DNA from: Streptomyces piniterrae
Lineage (GTDB): Bacteria > Actinomycetota > Actinomycetes > Streptomycetales > Streptomycetaceae
NCBI RefSeq assembly: GCF_005048155.1
Contig: NZ_SUMB01000004.1
Span: 620,001 to 684,000 of the forward strand
DNA: 64,000 bases
Direction: 5' to 3'
In this document: positions 51,046-61,331 of the stretch, piece by piece
How positions within the stretch are numbered: position 1 is the first letter of the stretch
Layout of the letters: every line of letters begins with the position of its first letter
Position numbers and translations under genes: made by a program
The notes under the pieces: generated by a model
Databases searched by the model: none
What the model was told of the DNA's origin: nothing
Seen by the model: the letters and a program-made list of their open reading frames with translations, nothing else

Positions 51046-52023
51046 TCAGCTCGCCGGGTAGCGGTCGACCGGCGGCGGCTTCGGTGCGGGCACTCCGGAC
51101 AGGCCCAGCGTCGCGTCGTACGCCTTCTTCCAGTCGCCGTTCTTCTCGTCGGCCACCAGCGCGTCGTCCAGCGCGAACCGCAGCGCGTTGTCGTTGTGCG
51201 GGACCCCGATGCCGTACGGCTCCTCGGAGAACGGCTTGCCGACCACCTTCAGCTCGTCGGGCACCTTCGCGGCATAGCCGGCCAGGATCGCGTCGTCGGT
51301 GGTGACCGCGTCGACCTGGTAGGCGAGCAGGTTGTCCACACACACCGAGTAGGTGTCGTAGGCGATCAGGGTCGCCCTGGGGTAGTCGGTCTGGATGCGC
51401 TGGTACGGCGTCGAACCGGCCGCCGAGCAGACGCGTTTGCCGGCCAGGTCCTCGGGTCCCTTGATGTCGTTCTCGTCGGCGCGGACCAGCAGCGACTGGC
51501 CGGCCATGTAGTACGGGCCGGCGAAGCCCACCAGCTTCTTGCGCTTGTCGTTGATGGTGTAGGTGCCGACGTAGAGATCGATCTGGCCGTTCTGCAGGGC
51601 GGTCTCGCGGTTGGCGGACGCGATGGTCTTGAACTCGATCGTCTTCGGGGGGAAGCCGAGGGCCGCGGACATCATCTTGGCGATCTCGATGTCGAAGCCC
51701 GTGTAGAGGCCGGACGCCGGGTCCTTCTCGCCCATGTAGGGCTGGTCCTCCTTGGCGCCGACGATGAGATGGCCGCGCTTCTTGGCCTTCGCCCAGGTCG
51801 GCGAGTCGGGCAGCCGGAAGTTCTCGGCGACCGGGTACCGGGGCAGTTCGCTGCCCTCGGGGCCCTTGACCGGCGGGCTGCCTTCCCGGCCGCAGGCCGC
51901 GGCGGTCAGCGCGAGGGCGGTGAGCGCGACCGCCGCGAGGGCCCGGCGCAGGCGGGTGAAGTGCCGCGGGAGGCGGCGAGGGGAGTGACGAGGGAAGTGG
52001 TGGCGTGGGGAGTGAACGTGCAT
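51046..52023 (-). CDS. gluB: Glutamate-binding lipoprotein of ABC transporter
   Basis: SBP_bac_3-type extracellular receptor of 325 residues. The lipoprotein signal ends LALTAAAC (Cys about 44), preceded by a His/Arg-rich, unusually long n-region (MHVHSPRHHFPRHSPRRLPRHF). The mature part has GHLIVGAKEDQPYMGEKDPASGLYTGFDIEIAKMM-type ligand-site sequence and YDTYSVCVDNLLAYQVDAVTTDD. A shorter start lower in the n-region is possible. 14 bp after the ATPase gene. Confidence 0.9.
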   Translation of the reverse strand: MHVHSPRHHFPRHSPRRLPRHFTRLRRALAAVALTALALTAAACGREGSPPVKGPEGSELPRYPVAENFRLPDSPTWAKAKKRGHLIVGAKEDQPYMGEKDPASGLYTGFDIEIAKMMSAALGFPPKTIEFKTIASANRETALQNGQIDLYVGTYTINDKRKKLVGFAGPYYMAGQSLLVRADENDIKGPEDLAGKRVCSAAGSTPYQRIQTDYPRATLIAYDTYSVCVDNLLAYQVDAVTTDDAILAGYAAKVPDELKVVGKPFSEEPYGIGVPHNDNALRFALDDALVADEKNGDWKKAYDATLGLSGVPAPKPPPVDRYPAS

Positions 52024-52037
52024 CGCGGCGCCCCCGT

Positions 52038-52781
<744 letters not shown>

Positions 52782-53015
52782 ATGCAGACCTGCCCACTCT
52801 CATCCGTACAGCGGAGAGCCCGCAACTTACCGGCCAGAAAGGGACAGTTCTCTACTGACACGCATGACACGCACATACGGGGTTATGTGAGGTCATAAGC
52901 CAGGTTTACGTATGCGGTTCGGGGGCGGCTCGTGGACGATGCACGTACGGTCCGCGGGCGGTTTCGGACGGTTCCGGGCGGTTCCCGGGTGGCGCTGGCG
53001 GGTGGCGCCGCCGGG

Positions 53016-53456
53016 TCAGCTCTCCGCGGCCTCCGCGTACAGCTGGGACAGCTCGGGCGCCCCGATGTCCGCCCAGCCATGGCCCGCCCGCACCACATCG
53101 ATCTCCCGTCCCGACGCCAGCCGCACCACCGGCTGCCCGTTCGACCGCACATGCCAGACCGCGCCGCGCACCGTACGCACCAGGACGGTGCCGAGGTAGA
53201 GGCCCGCGTCGTTGCCGAGCCAGGGCAGCACTTCGGGGTCGTCCCGCCAGACCGGCTGCAGCTGGTCCAGCGCTTCCAACGACCGTACGGAGTCGTCGAG
53301 TTCGACTCCCGCGGCGTTGGCCTGGGCCCGCAGCAGCTCGCATTCGGACAGCAGCTCGACGACGCTGGCGGGGTCGGCGCGCACCGACTCCGCGAGGGAC
53401 ACCGGATGGTCCGCGCGCGGGCGCTTGCGCCACTTGTCCAGGAAAGACATGTTCAT
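53016..53456 (-). CDS. Small hypothetical protein (DUF6278-like)
   Basis: A 146-residue soluble protein, MNMSFLDKWRKRPRADHP..., with a helical first half (PASVVELLSECELLRAQANAAG) and a beta-rich second half (YLGTVLVRTVRGAVWHVRSNGQPVVRLASGREIDV). It looks like a conserved streptomycete family of unknown function. Two starts (53456 and 53450) are equivalent. Transcribed away from the SGNH hydrolase gene. Confidence 0.65.
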   Translation of the reverse strand: MNMSFLDKWRKRPRADHPVSLAESVRADPASVVELLSECELLRAQANAAGVELDDSVRSLEALDQLQPVWRDDPEVLPWLGNDAGLYLGTVLVRTVRGAVWHVRSNGQPVVRLASGREIDVVRAGHGWADIGAPELSQLYAEAAES

Positions 53457-53680
53457 GGTGTGCAGGGTCCCACCCGCCCCGGGGGCGCGACTACAGGCGC
53501 GCGGCAGCACGGTGACCCGATCGTCACCTTGACGTCCCCTGGTGGCCTCCCTACTTTCATGGCGCTCGGCTCGGATCGAATCGGATCGCTGGATCCGCAG
53601 GAGCTCCCCCAACCTCTCGCGGGAACGGCCGGATCGCGGCTCAGCACCTGCCTGTTGACGCCATCGGGAGGGAACGATTC

Positions 53681-55654
53681 ATGCCCGCACGACGACGGTT
53701 CTCGCGACGACGATTCTCACGACGACGGTTCTGGGGCACGGCCATGGCGCTGCTGGTCGGCGCGACAAGCCTGCCGACAGGGGCCGCGGCCGCCGTGGCA
53801 GCCCCGGCGGCCCGCACCGCTCCATCGACCTCATCAGCTCCTTCGACTCCCGCGACTCCCACGACTCCTTCGATGCAACACCCGCCCGGCCCGATGCCCT
53901 TGGCCCGGCTCTTCAACAACACGGCGATCAGCGACGACTCCAGACCCGGGACCGCCGATTTCGACGGCGCCGGCCATTCGCTGTCCGCACAGGACCTGGC
54001 CGCGGCGGGCTGGTCACGCGGAAGCGTCCTGGCGATCGACGGGGCACGGATCGGCTGGCCGCGCTCGGCGGCCGGCGCCCCGGACAACGTGGTGGCGGAC
54101 GGGCAGCCGGTGACGGTGACCGGGCGGGGCGACGCGCTCACGTTCCTGGTCGCGGGCACGGGCGGCATCGACCCCGACGTCGGGAACGACCCGGACGACG
54201 GGAGCGCTACGGACGGCGAGAACGGCCCGGCGGTCACCGGGACCGGCACCGTCCGCTACCGCGACGGATCCCGCAGCCGCTACGAACTCACCGCCCCCGA
54301 CTGGCGGTCGGGCCCCCTGAGCACCAAGGCGGTGGCGCTGCCGCACATCAACGGCGCGGGCGGCCAGACCACCGAAACGGCCCGGCTGTACGCGGTGACC
54401 GTACCCCTGCGGGCCGGGCGCGAAGTGGTGTCGGTGACGCTTCCCCCGGCCCCCGGCGCGGCCGGTGATCTGCATGTGTTCGCGGTGTCGGTACGCGACA
54501 CCGGGCAGGGCAGGACGGGGAGTTGGGCGGCGAGCACGGCCGGCTACCGGGCCGTCGGGCCCTGGCAGGACCGCACGCTGCGGCTCGTCGTACACGCCGG
54601 CGCGGGCGGCCCGAGGGCTCGGATCCGGCTGGCGAACACGTTCGCCGCGGCCCCGGTGGACATCGCGTCGGCGAGCATCGCGCTCCAGGACTCGGGGGCG
54701 GCGGCGCGGACCGCGCCGGTCCCGCTGACCTTCGACCGGGGGCACACCGGGACCCGTATACCCGCAGGGGCCGAGGCGTTCAGCGATCCGGTGGACTTCA
54801 CCGTGCCGGCCGACACCAACCTGCTGGTGAGCATCCATCTGCCGGGTACGGTGACGGCCGCGCCGGTGCACCAGGAGGCGACCCAGCTCAGTTACGTGAG
54901 CGCGCCGGGCAGCGGCGACCGTAGTGGTGACCGCGACGGCGCGGCCTATCCGGAGACCATGACCAGCTGGCCGTTCCTGACGGGCGTCGATGTCGAAGGG
55001 GGCCCCGGCTCGATCGTGGCACTGGGCGATTCGATCACCGACGGGGTGAAGTCGACGAGCGGCGCGAACCGGCGCTGGCCCGATGTGCTGGCCCGCCGCT
55101 TCCAGGCGCAGAGCCTGCTCCCCCGCTACGGCGTGATCAACCACGGCATCTCGGCGAACCGCATCGTCACCGACCGCTATCTGGGCGACGGGGTCAGCAA
55201 GGACATGGGCGGGGTGAGCGCCCAGCACCGGCTGGAGCGGGACGTACTGGCGCAGCCGGCGGCGCGGACCGTCGTCGTCTTCGAGGGCATCAACGACGTG
55301 CGCTGGGGCACCGAGGCGGACGAAGTCATCGGCGGTCTGCGGGCCATCGCCGGGCGCGCGCACGAACGGGGGCTGCGGGTCGTGGCGGCGACCGTCGCCC
55401 CCTGCGAGGGCTACACCGACTGCACCCCGGCCGTCGAAGCGCGCCGCCAGGCGGTCAACGCGTTCATCCGCGACCACGAGGGGACCTTCGACGCGGTGCT
55501 CGACTTCGACGCCGTCATCCGCGATCCGCAGCGCCCCCAGCGGATGCTGCCCGCCTACGACAGCGGCGACCATCTCCACCCCGGCGACGCGGGCCTCAAG
55601 GCCCTCGGCGACTCGGTGGACCTCCGGGCGCTGGTACCGGAAGGGAGGGGCTGA
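53681..55654 (+). CDS. Secreted SGNH/GDSL hydrolase with N-terminal carbohydrate-binding-like domain
   Basis: A 657-residue exported hydrolase. The N-terminus carries RRRFS repeated three times from a 15-bp DNA repeat (53690-53734), then a signal core (GTAMALLVGATSLPTG). Residues about 70-250 form a beta-sandwich like those attached to glycosidases (RLFNNTAISDDSRPGTADFDGAGHS-type start, APDNVVADGQPV). Residues 255-440 are strand-rich, then the SGNH core follows: GDSITDG (Ser), Gly in HGISANRI, Asn in EGINDVRW, and the Asp/His in SGDHLHPGDAG. Probable esterase on plant or microbial glycans; the substrate is unknown. The Arg-rich head may be used by the Tat or Sec pathway. Confidence 0.85.
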   Translation: MPARRRFSRRRFSRRRFWGTAMALLVGATSLPTGAAAAVAAPAARTAPSTSSAPSTPATPTTPSMQHPPGPMPLARLFNNTAISDDSRPGTADFDGAGHSLSAQDLAAAGWSRGSVLAIDGARIGWPRSAAGAPDNVVADGQPVTVTGRGDALTFLVAGTGGIDPDVGNDPDDGSATDGENGPAVTGTGTVRYRDGSRSRYELTAPDWRSGPLSTKAVALPHINGAGGQTTETARLYAVTVPLRAGREVVSVTLPPAPGAAGDLHVFAVSVRDTGQGRTGSWAASTAGYRAVGPWQDRTLRLVVHAGAGGPRARIRLANTFAAAPVDIASASIALQDSGAAARTAPVPLTFDRGHTGTRIPAGAEAFSDPVDFTVPADTNLLVSIHLPGTVTAAPVHQEATQLSYVSAPGSGDRSGDRDGAAYPETMTSWPFLTGVDVEGGPGSIVALGDSITDGVKSTSGANRRWPDVLARRFQAQSLLPRYGVINHGISANRIVTDRYLGDGVSKDMGGVSAQHRLERDVLAQPAARTVVVFEGINDVRWGTEADEVIGGLRAIAGRAHERGLRVVAATVAPCEGYTDCTPAVEARRQAVNAFIRDHEGTFDAVLDFDAVIRDPQRPQRMLPAYDSGDHLHPGDAGLKALGDSVDLRALVPEGRG

Positions 55655-55693
55655 GAGCTCGGCGAGTTGACGGCCCGGCCCCTCCCCTCGGGC

Positions 55694-56473
55694 CTAGACC
55701 TCCAGATCCACCACCACCGGCGCATGGTCCGAGGCGCCCTTGCCCTTGCGCTCCTCGCGGTCCACATAGGCGTCCGAGACGGCCTTGGCGAACGGCTGGT
55801 TGCCGTAGACCAGGTCGATGCGCATGCCGTTGTTCTTGGGGAAGGCGAGCTGGCGGTAGTCCCAGTACGTGTACGGGCGGTCGTACTTGAGGGGGCGCGG
55901 TACAACGTCCGTCAGGCCCGCCTCCCGCAGCGCGGACAGCGCGGCGCGCTCGGCGGGGGTGACATGGGTGGCGCCTTCGAAGACGGCCGGGTCCCAGACG
56001 TCCTCGTCGGCCGGTGCCACGTTGTAGTCGCCGAGGACGGCGAAGGGGCGGGACCCCGAGGCGTCCTCGGCGACCGCCGCCTTCAGAGCCTCGAACCAGC
56101 TCAGCTTGTAGGTGTAGTGCGCATGGCCGACCTCGCGGCCATTGGGTACGTACACCGACCAGACGCGGGCCGGGCCGCAGGTCGCGGAAATCGCGCGCGG
56201 CTCCTCCACGCCCTCGTAGTGCGGACCGCCGGGCAGACCGGCGACCACGTCCTCCAGGCCCACCTTGGAGAGCAGGGCCACGCCGTTCCACCGGCCGCTG
56301 CAGTTGAGGGCGGCCTCGTAGCCCAGTTCGCGCAGCTCGTCGCGCGGGAACTGCTCGGCCGAGCACTTGGTCTCCTGGATGCACAGCACGTCCGTGCCGG
56401 TGCTCTCCAGCCAGGCCAGCAGCCTCGGGAGGCGGGCGGTGATCGAATTGACGTTCCAGGTCGCGATGCGCAT
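55694..56473 (-). CDS. xth: Exodeoxyribonuclease III
   Basis: AP endonuclease/3'-exonuclease of the XthA family, 259 residues: MRIATWNVNSITARLPRLLAW (metal Asn), CIQETKC (Glu), GDYNVAPADEDVW (Asp/Asn), MRIDLVYG (catalytic region) and ASDHAPVVVDLE (Asp-His). Normal length and motifs. Base-excision repair. ATG start; 31 bp after a metallo-beta-lactamase-fold gene on the other side (same strand, separate or weakly coupled). Confidence 0.93.
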   Translation of the reverse strand: MRIATWNVNSITARLPRLLAWLESTGTDVLCIQETKCSAEQFPRDELRELGYEAALNCSGRWNGVALLSKVGLEDVVAGLPGGPHYEGVEEPRAISATCGPARVWSVYVPNGREVGHAHYTYKLSWFEALKAAVAEDASGSRPFAVLGDYNVAPADEDVWDPAVFEGATHVTPAERAALSALREAGLTDVVPRPLKYDRPYTYWDYRQLAFPKNNGMRIDLVYGNQPFAKAVSDAYVDREERKGKGASDHAPVVVDLEV

Positions 56474-56503
56474 GTCCGTAAACCTACAGCCAGGGTCTGA
56501 CAG

Positions 56504-57142
56504 TCAGCCGAGCTCGGTGGTGCTGCCAGGTGTGAGCCGGCCGTGATCCGTCCCGCCCAGCTTGTCGATCATGGAGTCGTAGACCGGGCGGGCGTGGTCC
56601 TGGAGCAGGCTGTCGTGGATGTCGATGGCCCGGCGGGGCGCGACCTCGCGGACGTAGTCGATGATCTCGGCGACCTTGTTCCAGGGCGCGTGGACCGGCA
56701 GCAGCAGCGTGTCCACGCTGCGGCCTTCGGGGACGGTGAGCGCGTCGCCCGGGTGGAAGACCGCCCCGTCGAGGAGGAAACCGACATTGGTGATGCGCGG
56801 AATGTCCGGGTGGATGACGGCGTGCAGCTGACCGTGCACCTCGACCTCGAAACCGGCCGCGGTGAAGGTGTCGCCCTCGCCGACGGTGTGCACCCGGCCG
56901 GGGAACGCGGCCGAGATCTGGTCGGCGACGCTGGCCAGGGTCCAGATCTCGGCGGCCGGGTTGGCCTCCATGCCCGCCCTCAGCCGGTCCTCGTTGAAGT
57001 GGTCCATGTGCTCATGGGTGACCAGGATCGCGTCCGCTCCCACGGCCGCGTCATCCTCGCTGAAGACACCGGGGTCGATGACGAGCGTCTGCCCGTCCTT
57101 CTCCAGCCGGACACAGGCATGCGTCTTCTTCGTGAGTTCCAT
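56504..57142 (-). CDS. Metallo-beta-lactamase-fold hydrolase
   Basis: A 212-residue MBL protein: VTHEHMDHF (HxHxDH, about 41-49), HPGDAL and LPVHAPWNK supply further ligands. The layout, ending in a short C-terminal domain, resembles UlaG/YycJ-like L-ascorbate-lactonase relatives rather than beta-lactamases. Substrate unknown. ATG start. It lies between xth and the PcaL gene, with a three-copy 33-bp repeat in its upstream spacer. Confidence 0.85.
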   Translation of the reverse strand: MELTKKTHACVRLEKDGQTLVIDPGVFSEDDAAVGADAILVTHEHMDHFNEDRLRAGMEANPAAEIWTLASVADQISAAFPGRVHTVGEGDTFTAAGFEVEVHGQLHAVIHPDIPRITNVGFLLDGAVFHPGDALTVPEGRSVDTLLLPVHAPWNKVAEIIDYVREVAPRRAIDIHDSLLQDHARPVYDSMIDKLGGTDHGRLTPGSTTELG

Positions 57143-57190
57143 GGAGCCAGTTTGCCGCGCGCGGGCGGCGGAAACGGCGCGCAGGCGGGT

Positions 57191-57286
57191 GGGTTCGCTA
57201 CCTGCCTCAGCGCGCCGACGGATCGGTTCCGCACCTGCCTCGGCGCGCCGGCAAATGGGTTCCGTACCTGCCTCGGCGCCTCACGC
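57191..57286. repeat. Three tandem 33-bp repeats
   Basis: Units begin at 57191, 57224 and 57257, each sharing GGTTCCGYACCTGCCTCGGCG in part, e.g. CCTGCCTCGGCGCGCCG. The third runs into the end of the PcaL gene. They fill the spacer ahead of the metallo-beta-lactamase gene. Confidence 0.6.
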
Positions 57287-58564
57287 CTCCGGCGTCGTCT
57301 CCTCCCGTATGACCCGCTGGGCCACCGCGAAGGCCGAGTTGGCGGCCGGGACGCCACAGTAGACGGCGGTGTGCAGGAGGACTTCCTTGATCTCCGTCGG
57401 GGTGAGGCCGTTGCGGAGCGCGGCGCGGGTGTGCAGCACCAGTTCTTCGAGGTGGCCGCGGGCGACCAGCGCGGTGAGCGTGACGATGCTCCGGGTGCGT
57501 CGGTCCAGGCCCGGTCTGGACCAGGTCTCGCCCCACGCGTAGCGGGTGATGAAGTCGTGGAAGTCGCCGGTGAACTCGTCGGCCGTGGCCTCGACCCGGT
57601 CGACATGCGCATCGCCCAGCACCTCGCGGCGGATCTTGATGCCCTGGTCGTACGTGCCGCCGCGGGCCGCTTCCGGCTGGGTGAGCCCGGACTCTATGGC
57701 GGCGGGCGCCGACTGCGGGGGCGGCGGGGGCGCGATCTGCGGCTTGGGGGCGGCCGCGCCGATCGCGGCCGGCCCGCCGGGGCCCGGCTTGTCGTGCCAG
57801 GCGGTGGTGAAGTGCCGGATGAGGAGTTCGGTGACGGCGGCCGGCTGCTCGACGGGAACGAGATGGGAGGTGCCGGGCACCAGCGCCAGGCTCGCATCCG
57901 GTATTCCGGCGACCAGCGTGCGCGCGTCGGTCGTCGGCGTGACCTGGTCCTCGGAGCCCACGACGACGAGCGTGGGCACCCCGACCCGGCCGAGGGAGGA
58001 CCGCACGTCATAGGAGGCGAGCGCCTCACAGGCGGCGATGTAGCAGCCCGGGTCCGTGGTCCGCACCATCTGCACGGCCCACTCGACGATCGCGGGCTGG
58101 GCACCCGCGAAGCCGCCCGTGAACCAGTGCTCGGGCGCGGTGCGGGCGATCGGGTCGAGCCCGTTCGTACGGATCACGACACCGCGCTGACGCCAGGCGT
58201 CGGCGGTGCCGTAGCGCGGCGAGGAGGACACCAGCGCCAGCGACGTGACCCGGTGCGGGCGGGTGAGCGCCAGCTGGGTGCCGATGGCACCGCCGATGTT
58301 GCAGCCGGCGTAGCCGAAGCGCTCCACGCCCAGACCATCGAGGGTGGTGACCAGCCGGTCGGCCAGCTCGGCGATGGACGAGGCCGGGTGGGCGGGCGAA
58401 CCGCCGTGACCGGGCAGGTCGAAACGGATGACCCGCCAGTGACGGGTCAGCTCGGGGATCTGCCGGTCCCACATGTGCCATGTGGTACCGAGCGAGGCGC
58501 CCAGTACGAGTACGGGGGCGTCGTCGGGACCGTCAATCCGGTGCTGCAGGGTCTTCTCGCTCAC
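57281..58564 (-). CDS. pcaL: Fused 3-oxoadipate enol-lactonase / 4-carboxymuconolactone decarboxylase (PcaL)
   Basis: Bifunctional protocatechuate-pathway enzyme, 427 residues. Domain 1 (1-265) is an alpha/beta hydrolase: HGGSPAHP, nucleophile-elbow region GYAGCNIGGAIG (84-95), acid GSEDQVTP, and His in VPGTSHLVP. Domain 2 (about 310-427) is a carboxymuconolactone decarboxylase: GDAHVDRV, RRTRSIVTLTALVARGHLEELVLHTRAALRNGLTPTEI and HTAVYCGVPAAN. A Pro/Ala linker joins them. The elbow should read G-x-S-x-G; here Asn89 (AAC, 58300-58298) replaces the expected Ser, so lactonase activity is in doubt. No other pca genes are in the window. Confidence 0.85.
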   Translation of the reverse strand: MSEKTLQHRIDGPDDAPVLVLGASLGTTWHMWDRQIPELTRHWRVIRFDLPGHGGSPAHPASSIAELADRLVTTLDGLGVERFGYAGCNIGGAIGTQLALTRPHRVTSLALVSSSPRYGTADAWRQRGVVIRTNGLDPIARTAPEHWFTGGFAGAQPAIVEWAVQMVRTTDPGCYIAACEALASYDVRSSLGRVGVPTLVVVGSEDQVTPTTDARTLVAGIPDASLALVPGTSHLVPVEQPAAVTELLIRHFTTAWHDKPGPGGPAAIGAAAPKPQIAPPPPPQSAPAAIESGLTQPEAARGGTYDQGIKIRREVLGDAHVDRVEATADEFTGDFHDFITRYAWGETWSRPGLDRRTRSIVTLTALVARGHLEELVLHTRAALRNGLTPTEIKEVLLHTAVYCGVPAANSAFAVAQRVIREETTPEA

Positions 58565-58677
58565 CCGGCCACGCTACCGAACTATCTGACGCGGTCCTGA
58601 CACCCGGGTCAGGAAGAGCCGACACGAGGCCGGCCGGAGCGTGCCCGCCGCCGCGCCCGAAGCGGGATACGTGCAGG

Positions 58678-58764
58678 TCAGAGCATCACGGTCGAGACGG
58701 CGTAGGTGACCGGGCGACCCGGCTCGTTGTAGCTCACCATGATCCGCTGTACGGATGCGCTGCC
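58678..58764 (-). pseudogene. Possible relic of a GntR/HutC-type regulator C-terminus
   Basis: An open stretch without a start codon reads ...SVQRIMVSYNEPGRPVTYAV then STVML and a stop. The NEPGRPVTYAV block resembles the UTRA domain (D/E-G-R-P-V-E-Y-A) of GntR regulators. Upstream it is lost into unrelated sequence. Only ~28 codons, so the assignment is tentative. The rest of the gap from 58565 to 58885 holds the 81-bp repeat and no intact gene. Confidence 0.3.
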
Positions 58765-58853
58765 TTGCTCGTGATCAGGACTAGGGCGTCTTCTGGCCCA
58801 TCAAGGCCGTGCTGGAGAGAGCGCGTCGGTATCTCGCTCACGCCCTGCACGCT

Positions 58854-58934
58854 CTCACATCTCACAACAGCCCCTATGACCGGGATCACGCCTGTATGGG
58901 TCTGACCAGGTGGAACACCTCGCGGGCGGCGTAC
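58854..58934. repeat. 81-bp direct repeat, left copy, overlapping the TauD-like gene's 3' end
   Basis: Matches 61332-61412 without gaps; by hand count 58 of 81 bases agree (about 72%), with CTGACCAGG and CACC/AAGACC-type cores conserved. It includes the last 16 codons of the TauD-like gene and continues past its stop. Confidence 0.65.
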
Positions 58935-59839
58935 ACATCGGCGGCGGGAGGTTCCGCGCCGGGTGCACAGCGCAGCATGACCCGTACCAGGCAGCGTCGG
59001 CGGGCGGCGTCGGAGTGGTCCTCGTAGGACGTGCGGCCGTGCAGGACGCGCCGGTCGTCGATGACGAGGCAGTCGCCCTCCTCCAGTGGGATCGTCAATT
59101 TCAGCTCCGGGCGGGCCAGCACCTGGCGCAGCGTTTCGAGGGCCGCCCGCTGATGAGGCGGGATGGGTTCGCCGGTCAGTTCGCCGGCGGTCTCGATGCG
59201 TTTGAGGTTGCAGCGGACCTGGACGCGGCCGTCGGCCTGCTCGAACACCGGCGCCCACACGACAGGACTCTCGCCTTGGGGCGTGACGTGGCGACGGTCC
59301 ACCGGGTACGGCGTGCTGAGCAGGTCCAGCGCGTGCGGCGACGACTCGCGAAGGATGCGGTGCACTGTCCAACCGTCCACCAACACGGAAGCTCCACCCC
59401 GCATGGCCTTGCGGTGCGTGAGAAGGGCGACGCAGTCGGGTTCCTGACCGAAGGGCTGGACTGCCCGGTCGTTGTGAAGGTGCAAGTAGCCGCGCGACTT
59501 GGAGGTGTAGGCGTTCTCGTGGAAGCGGCGGTCGTCGGTGTACGACGAGACACCCTCGTCCCGGACCAGCCAACCCAGTGAGGTGTCCGGGCCCCGGCCC
59601 TGCACCAGCGGCTCACCGAGGTGGCCGAGCATCGATGTGGCGAACTCCTGGGCCGCCCGGGTGCTCATGGTGCCGGCAGGCGTACCCGTCACCACGGCGA
59701 AGCCGCGGCCGTCGAGCACCTCGGTACGCAATCGGCGGGCCAGGAGGGCGTGGTCGGGGCTGTAGGGGAGGCGAAAGGTGGTGTCGGAGGCGAAGGTCTG
59801 CGGTGTCCAGCCGTTCAGGGCATCCCCGGTCATCAACAT
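58886..59839 (-). CDS. TauD/TfdA-family Fe(II)/2-oxoglutarate dioxygenase
   Basis: A 317-residue oxygenase. Iron ligands: His122-Asn-Asp124 in LHLHNDRAV and a distal His in [14 protein letters not shown]; Arg in [10 protein letters not shown] for 2-oxoglutarate. VTGTPAGT and [12 protein letters not shown] resemble clavaminate-synthase-like members. Two ATGs are possible (59839, 59833); AAGGGG fits 59833 better. Divergent from the aldo/keto reductase gene 80 bp away, so the two may share a promoter region and pathway. Its last 16 codons lie in the direct repeat. Substrate unknown, perhaps an amino acid. Confidence 0.85.
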   Translation of the reverse strand: MLMTGDALNGWTPQTFASDTTFRLPYSPDHALLARRLRTEVLDGRGFAVVTGTPAGTMSTRAAQEFATSMLGHLGEPLVQGRGPDTSLGWLVRDEGVSSYTDDRRFHENAYTSKSRGYLHLHNDRAVQPFGQEPDCVALLTHRKAMRGGASVLVDGWTVHRILRESSPHALDLLSTPYPVDRRHVTPQGESPVVWAPVFEQADGRVQVRCNLKRIETAGELTGEPIPPHQRAALETLRQVLARPELKLTIPLEEGDCLVIDDRRVLHGRTSYEDHSDAARRRCLVRVMLRCAPGAEPPAADVYAAREVFHLVRPIQA

Positions 59840-59919
59840 CCCCTTCCCGGATGCGCACCGGCGTCTCTCTCAGGGTAGAGGGCAGGGTGAAACGTGGAGA
59901 AGACCACAAGGAGGCTCGG

Positions 59920-60894
59920 ATGCTGCGCAGGCGGCTGGGGCGCGGCGGTCCCCTGGTGTCGGCGATGGGCCTGGGCTGCATGGGCATGTCCGACTTCTAC
60001 GGCCCCGCCGACGAGGCGGAGTCGACCGCCACGATCCACCGGGCACTCGACCTGGGCCTCACCTTCCTCGACACGGCCGACATGTACGGCCCGTACACCA
60101 ACGAGGAGTTGGTGGGACGAGCGGTCGCGCGACGCCGCGACGAGGTGTTCCTGGCATCCAAGTTCGGTGTCGTACGGTCCGGCGACCGCCGGGCGCGACG
60201 GGTCGACTCGACGCCCGCCTACGCCAAGAGGGCCTGTACCGCGTCACTGCGCCGGCTCGGAGTGGACCATCTCGACCTCTACTACCTGCACCGTCGCCAC
60301 CCGGCCGTCCCCATCGAGGACACCGTCGGCGCCATGAGCGAACTGGTCGCCGAGGGCAAGGTGCGCCACATCGGCCTGTCGGAGGTAAGCGCCGACACGC
60401 TGCGCCGGGCGTGGGCGACAGCCCCGGTCGCCGCGCTGCAGAGCGAATACTCGTTGTGGACACGCGGCCTGGAGCGGGAGATCCTGCCCACGGCCCGCGA
60501 ACTCGGCGTCACGCTGGTGGCGTACTCGCCGCTCGGCCGCGGACTCCTCACCGGAACACTGACCGGCGTGGACACCCTGGCTCCCGACGACATCCGCCGC
60601 GACCAACCCCGGTTCCACACCAAGAACCTGGCAGCCAACCTGCGCCTGGTCCAACGTGTACGGGCACTGGCCGGGAACCTCGGCTGCACTCCCGCGCAAC
60701 TGGCACTGGCCTGGCTACTGGCACAGCCGTACAGCGTGATCCCCCTGCCGGGCATGCGCCGCCGCACCCACCTCGACGAGAACGCCGCGGCGCTTGCGCT
60801 CACGCTCTCGGCCGAGCAGACACAACTGATCACCGACGCGATACCGGAAGCCTCTGGCGACCGTGCACCCGACCTGTCCCGGCTGGAAAAGTAG
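59920..60894 (+). CDS. Aldo/keto reductase
   Basis: NADPH-dependent (beta/alpha)8 reductase of 324 residues with the tetrad readable as Asp ([11 protein letters not shown]), Tyr (same), Lys (FLASKFG) and His (LYYLHRRHP). The C-terminal cofactor part has [16 protein letters not shown]. Close in style to AKR11/AKR13 (YhdN/YajO-like) enzymes. ATG follows AAGGAGG by 5 nt. Paired divergently with the TauD-like gene. Confidence 0.9.
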   Translation: MLRRRLGRGGPLVSAMGLGCMGMSDFYGPADEAESTATIHRALDLGLTFLDTADMYGPYTNEELVGRAVARRRDEVFLASKFGVVRSGDRRARRVDSTPAYAKRACTASLRRLGVDHLDLYYLHRRHPAVPIEDTVGAMSELVAEGKVRHIGLSEVSADTLRRAWATAPVAALQSEYSLWTRGLEREILPTARELGVTLVAYSPLGRGLLTGTLTGVDTLAPDDIRRDQPRFHTKNLAANLRLVQRVRALAGNLGCTPAQLALAWLLAQPYSVIPLPGMRRRTHLDENAAALALTLSAEQTQLITDAIPEASGDRAPDLSRLEK

Positions 60895-61331
60895 ACCCAA
60901 GCAGCAGGCGGCGCACACTGAGCACATGTCAGCCACAGGGCCTCCGGACAGCACCTGCCTACGGAAGCACGAAAGCCGGTCGTGTCTCCTCCAGCATCTT
61001 CCGAATGCCGCTCCCCAGTCCTTTCCCCTCCGCGACGACGCGCTTCCTGGCATACTCCTGCGATCTCACGGCCCCTTTCCCGCCTACAACACCGTGACCG
61101 CGCAAGGAATTAAGGAATTGAGGCCCAAGAATGCACAACCAGAATGGCCCTCGTCTGCCGCATAACGTCCCCCGCCCGCTGCTGCACTTCGGCCACCGCA
61201 CCCGCATCGTCACCGCTGTCCCCACGCCGTCGAGAACGGCGTGCCGGAGCACGGCAAGACCGCCCCGAGCACCGCGAACCAGGCGGCCCCGAACACAGGA
61301 ACCCCCGCCGGCACCTGCCCGACAGGAGTTC
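60895..61331. other. Intergenic region without a gene
   Basis: I see no intact gene in this stretch. It contains an A-rich patch (AAGGAATTAAGGAATTGAGG near 61107) unusual for this genome. The remaining sequence up to the LysR gene consists of relics described separately. Confidence 0.5.
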
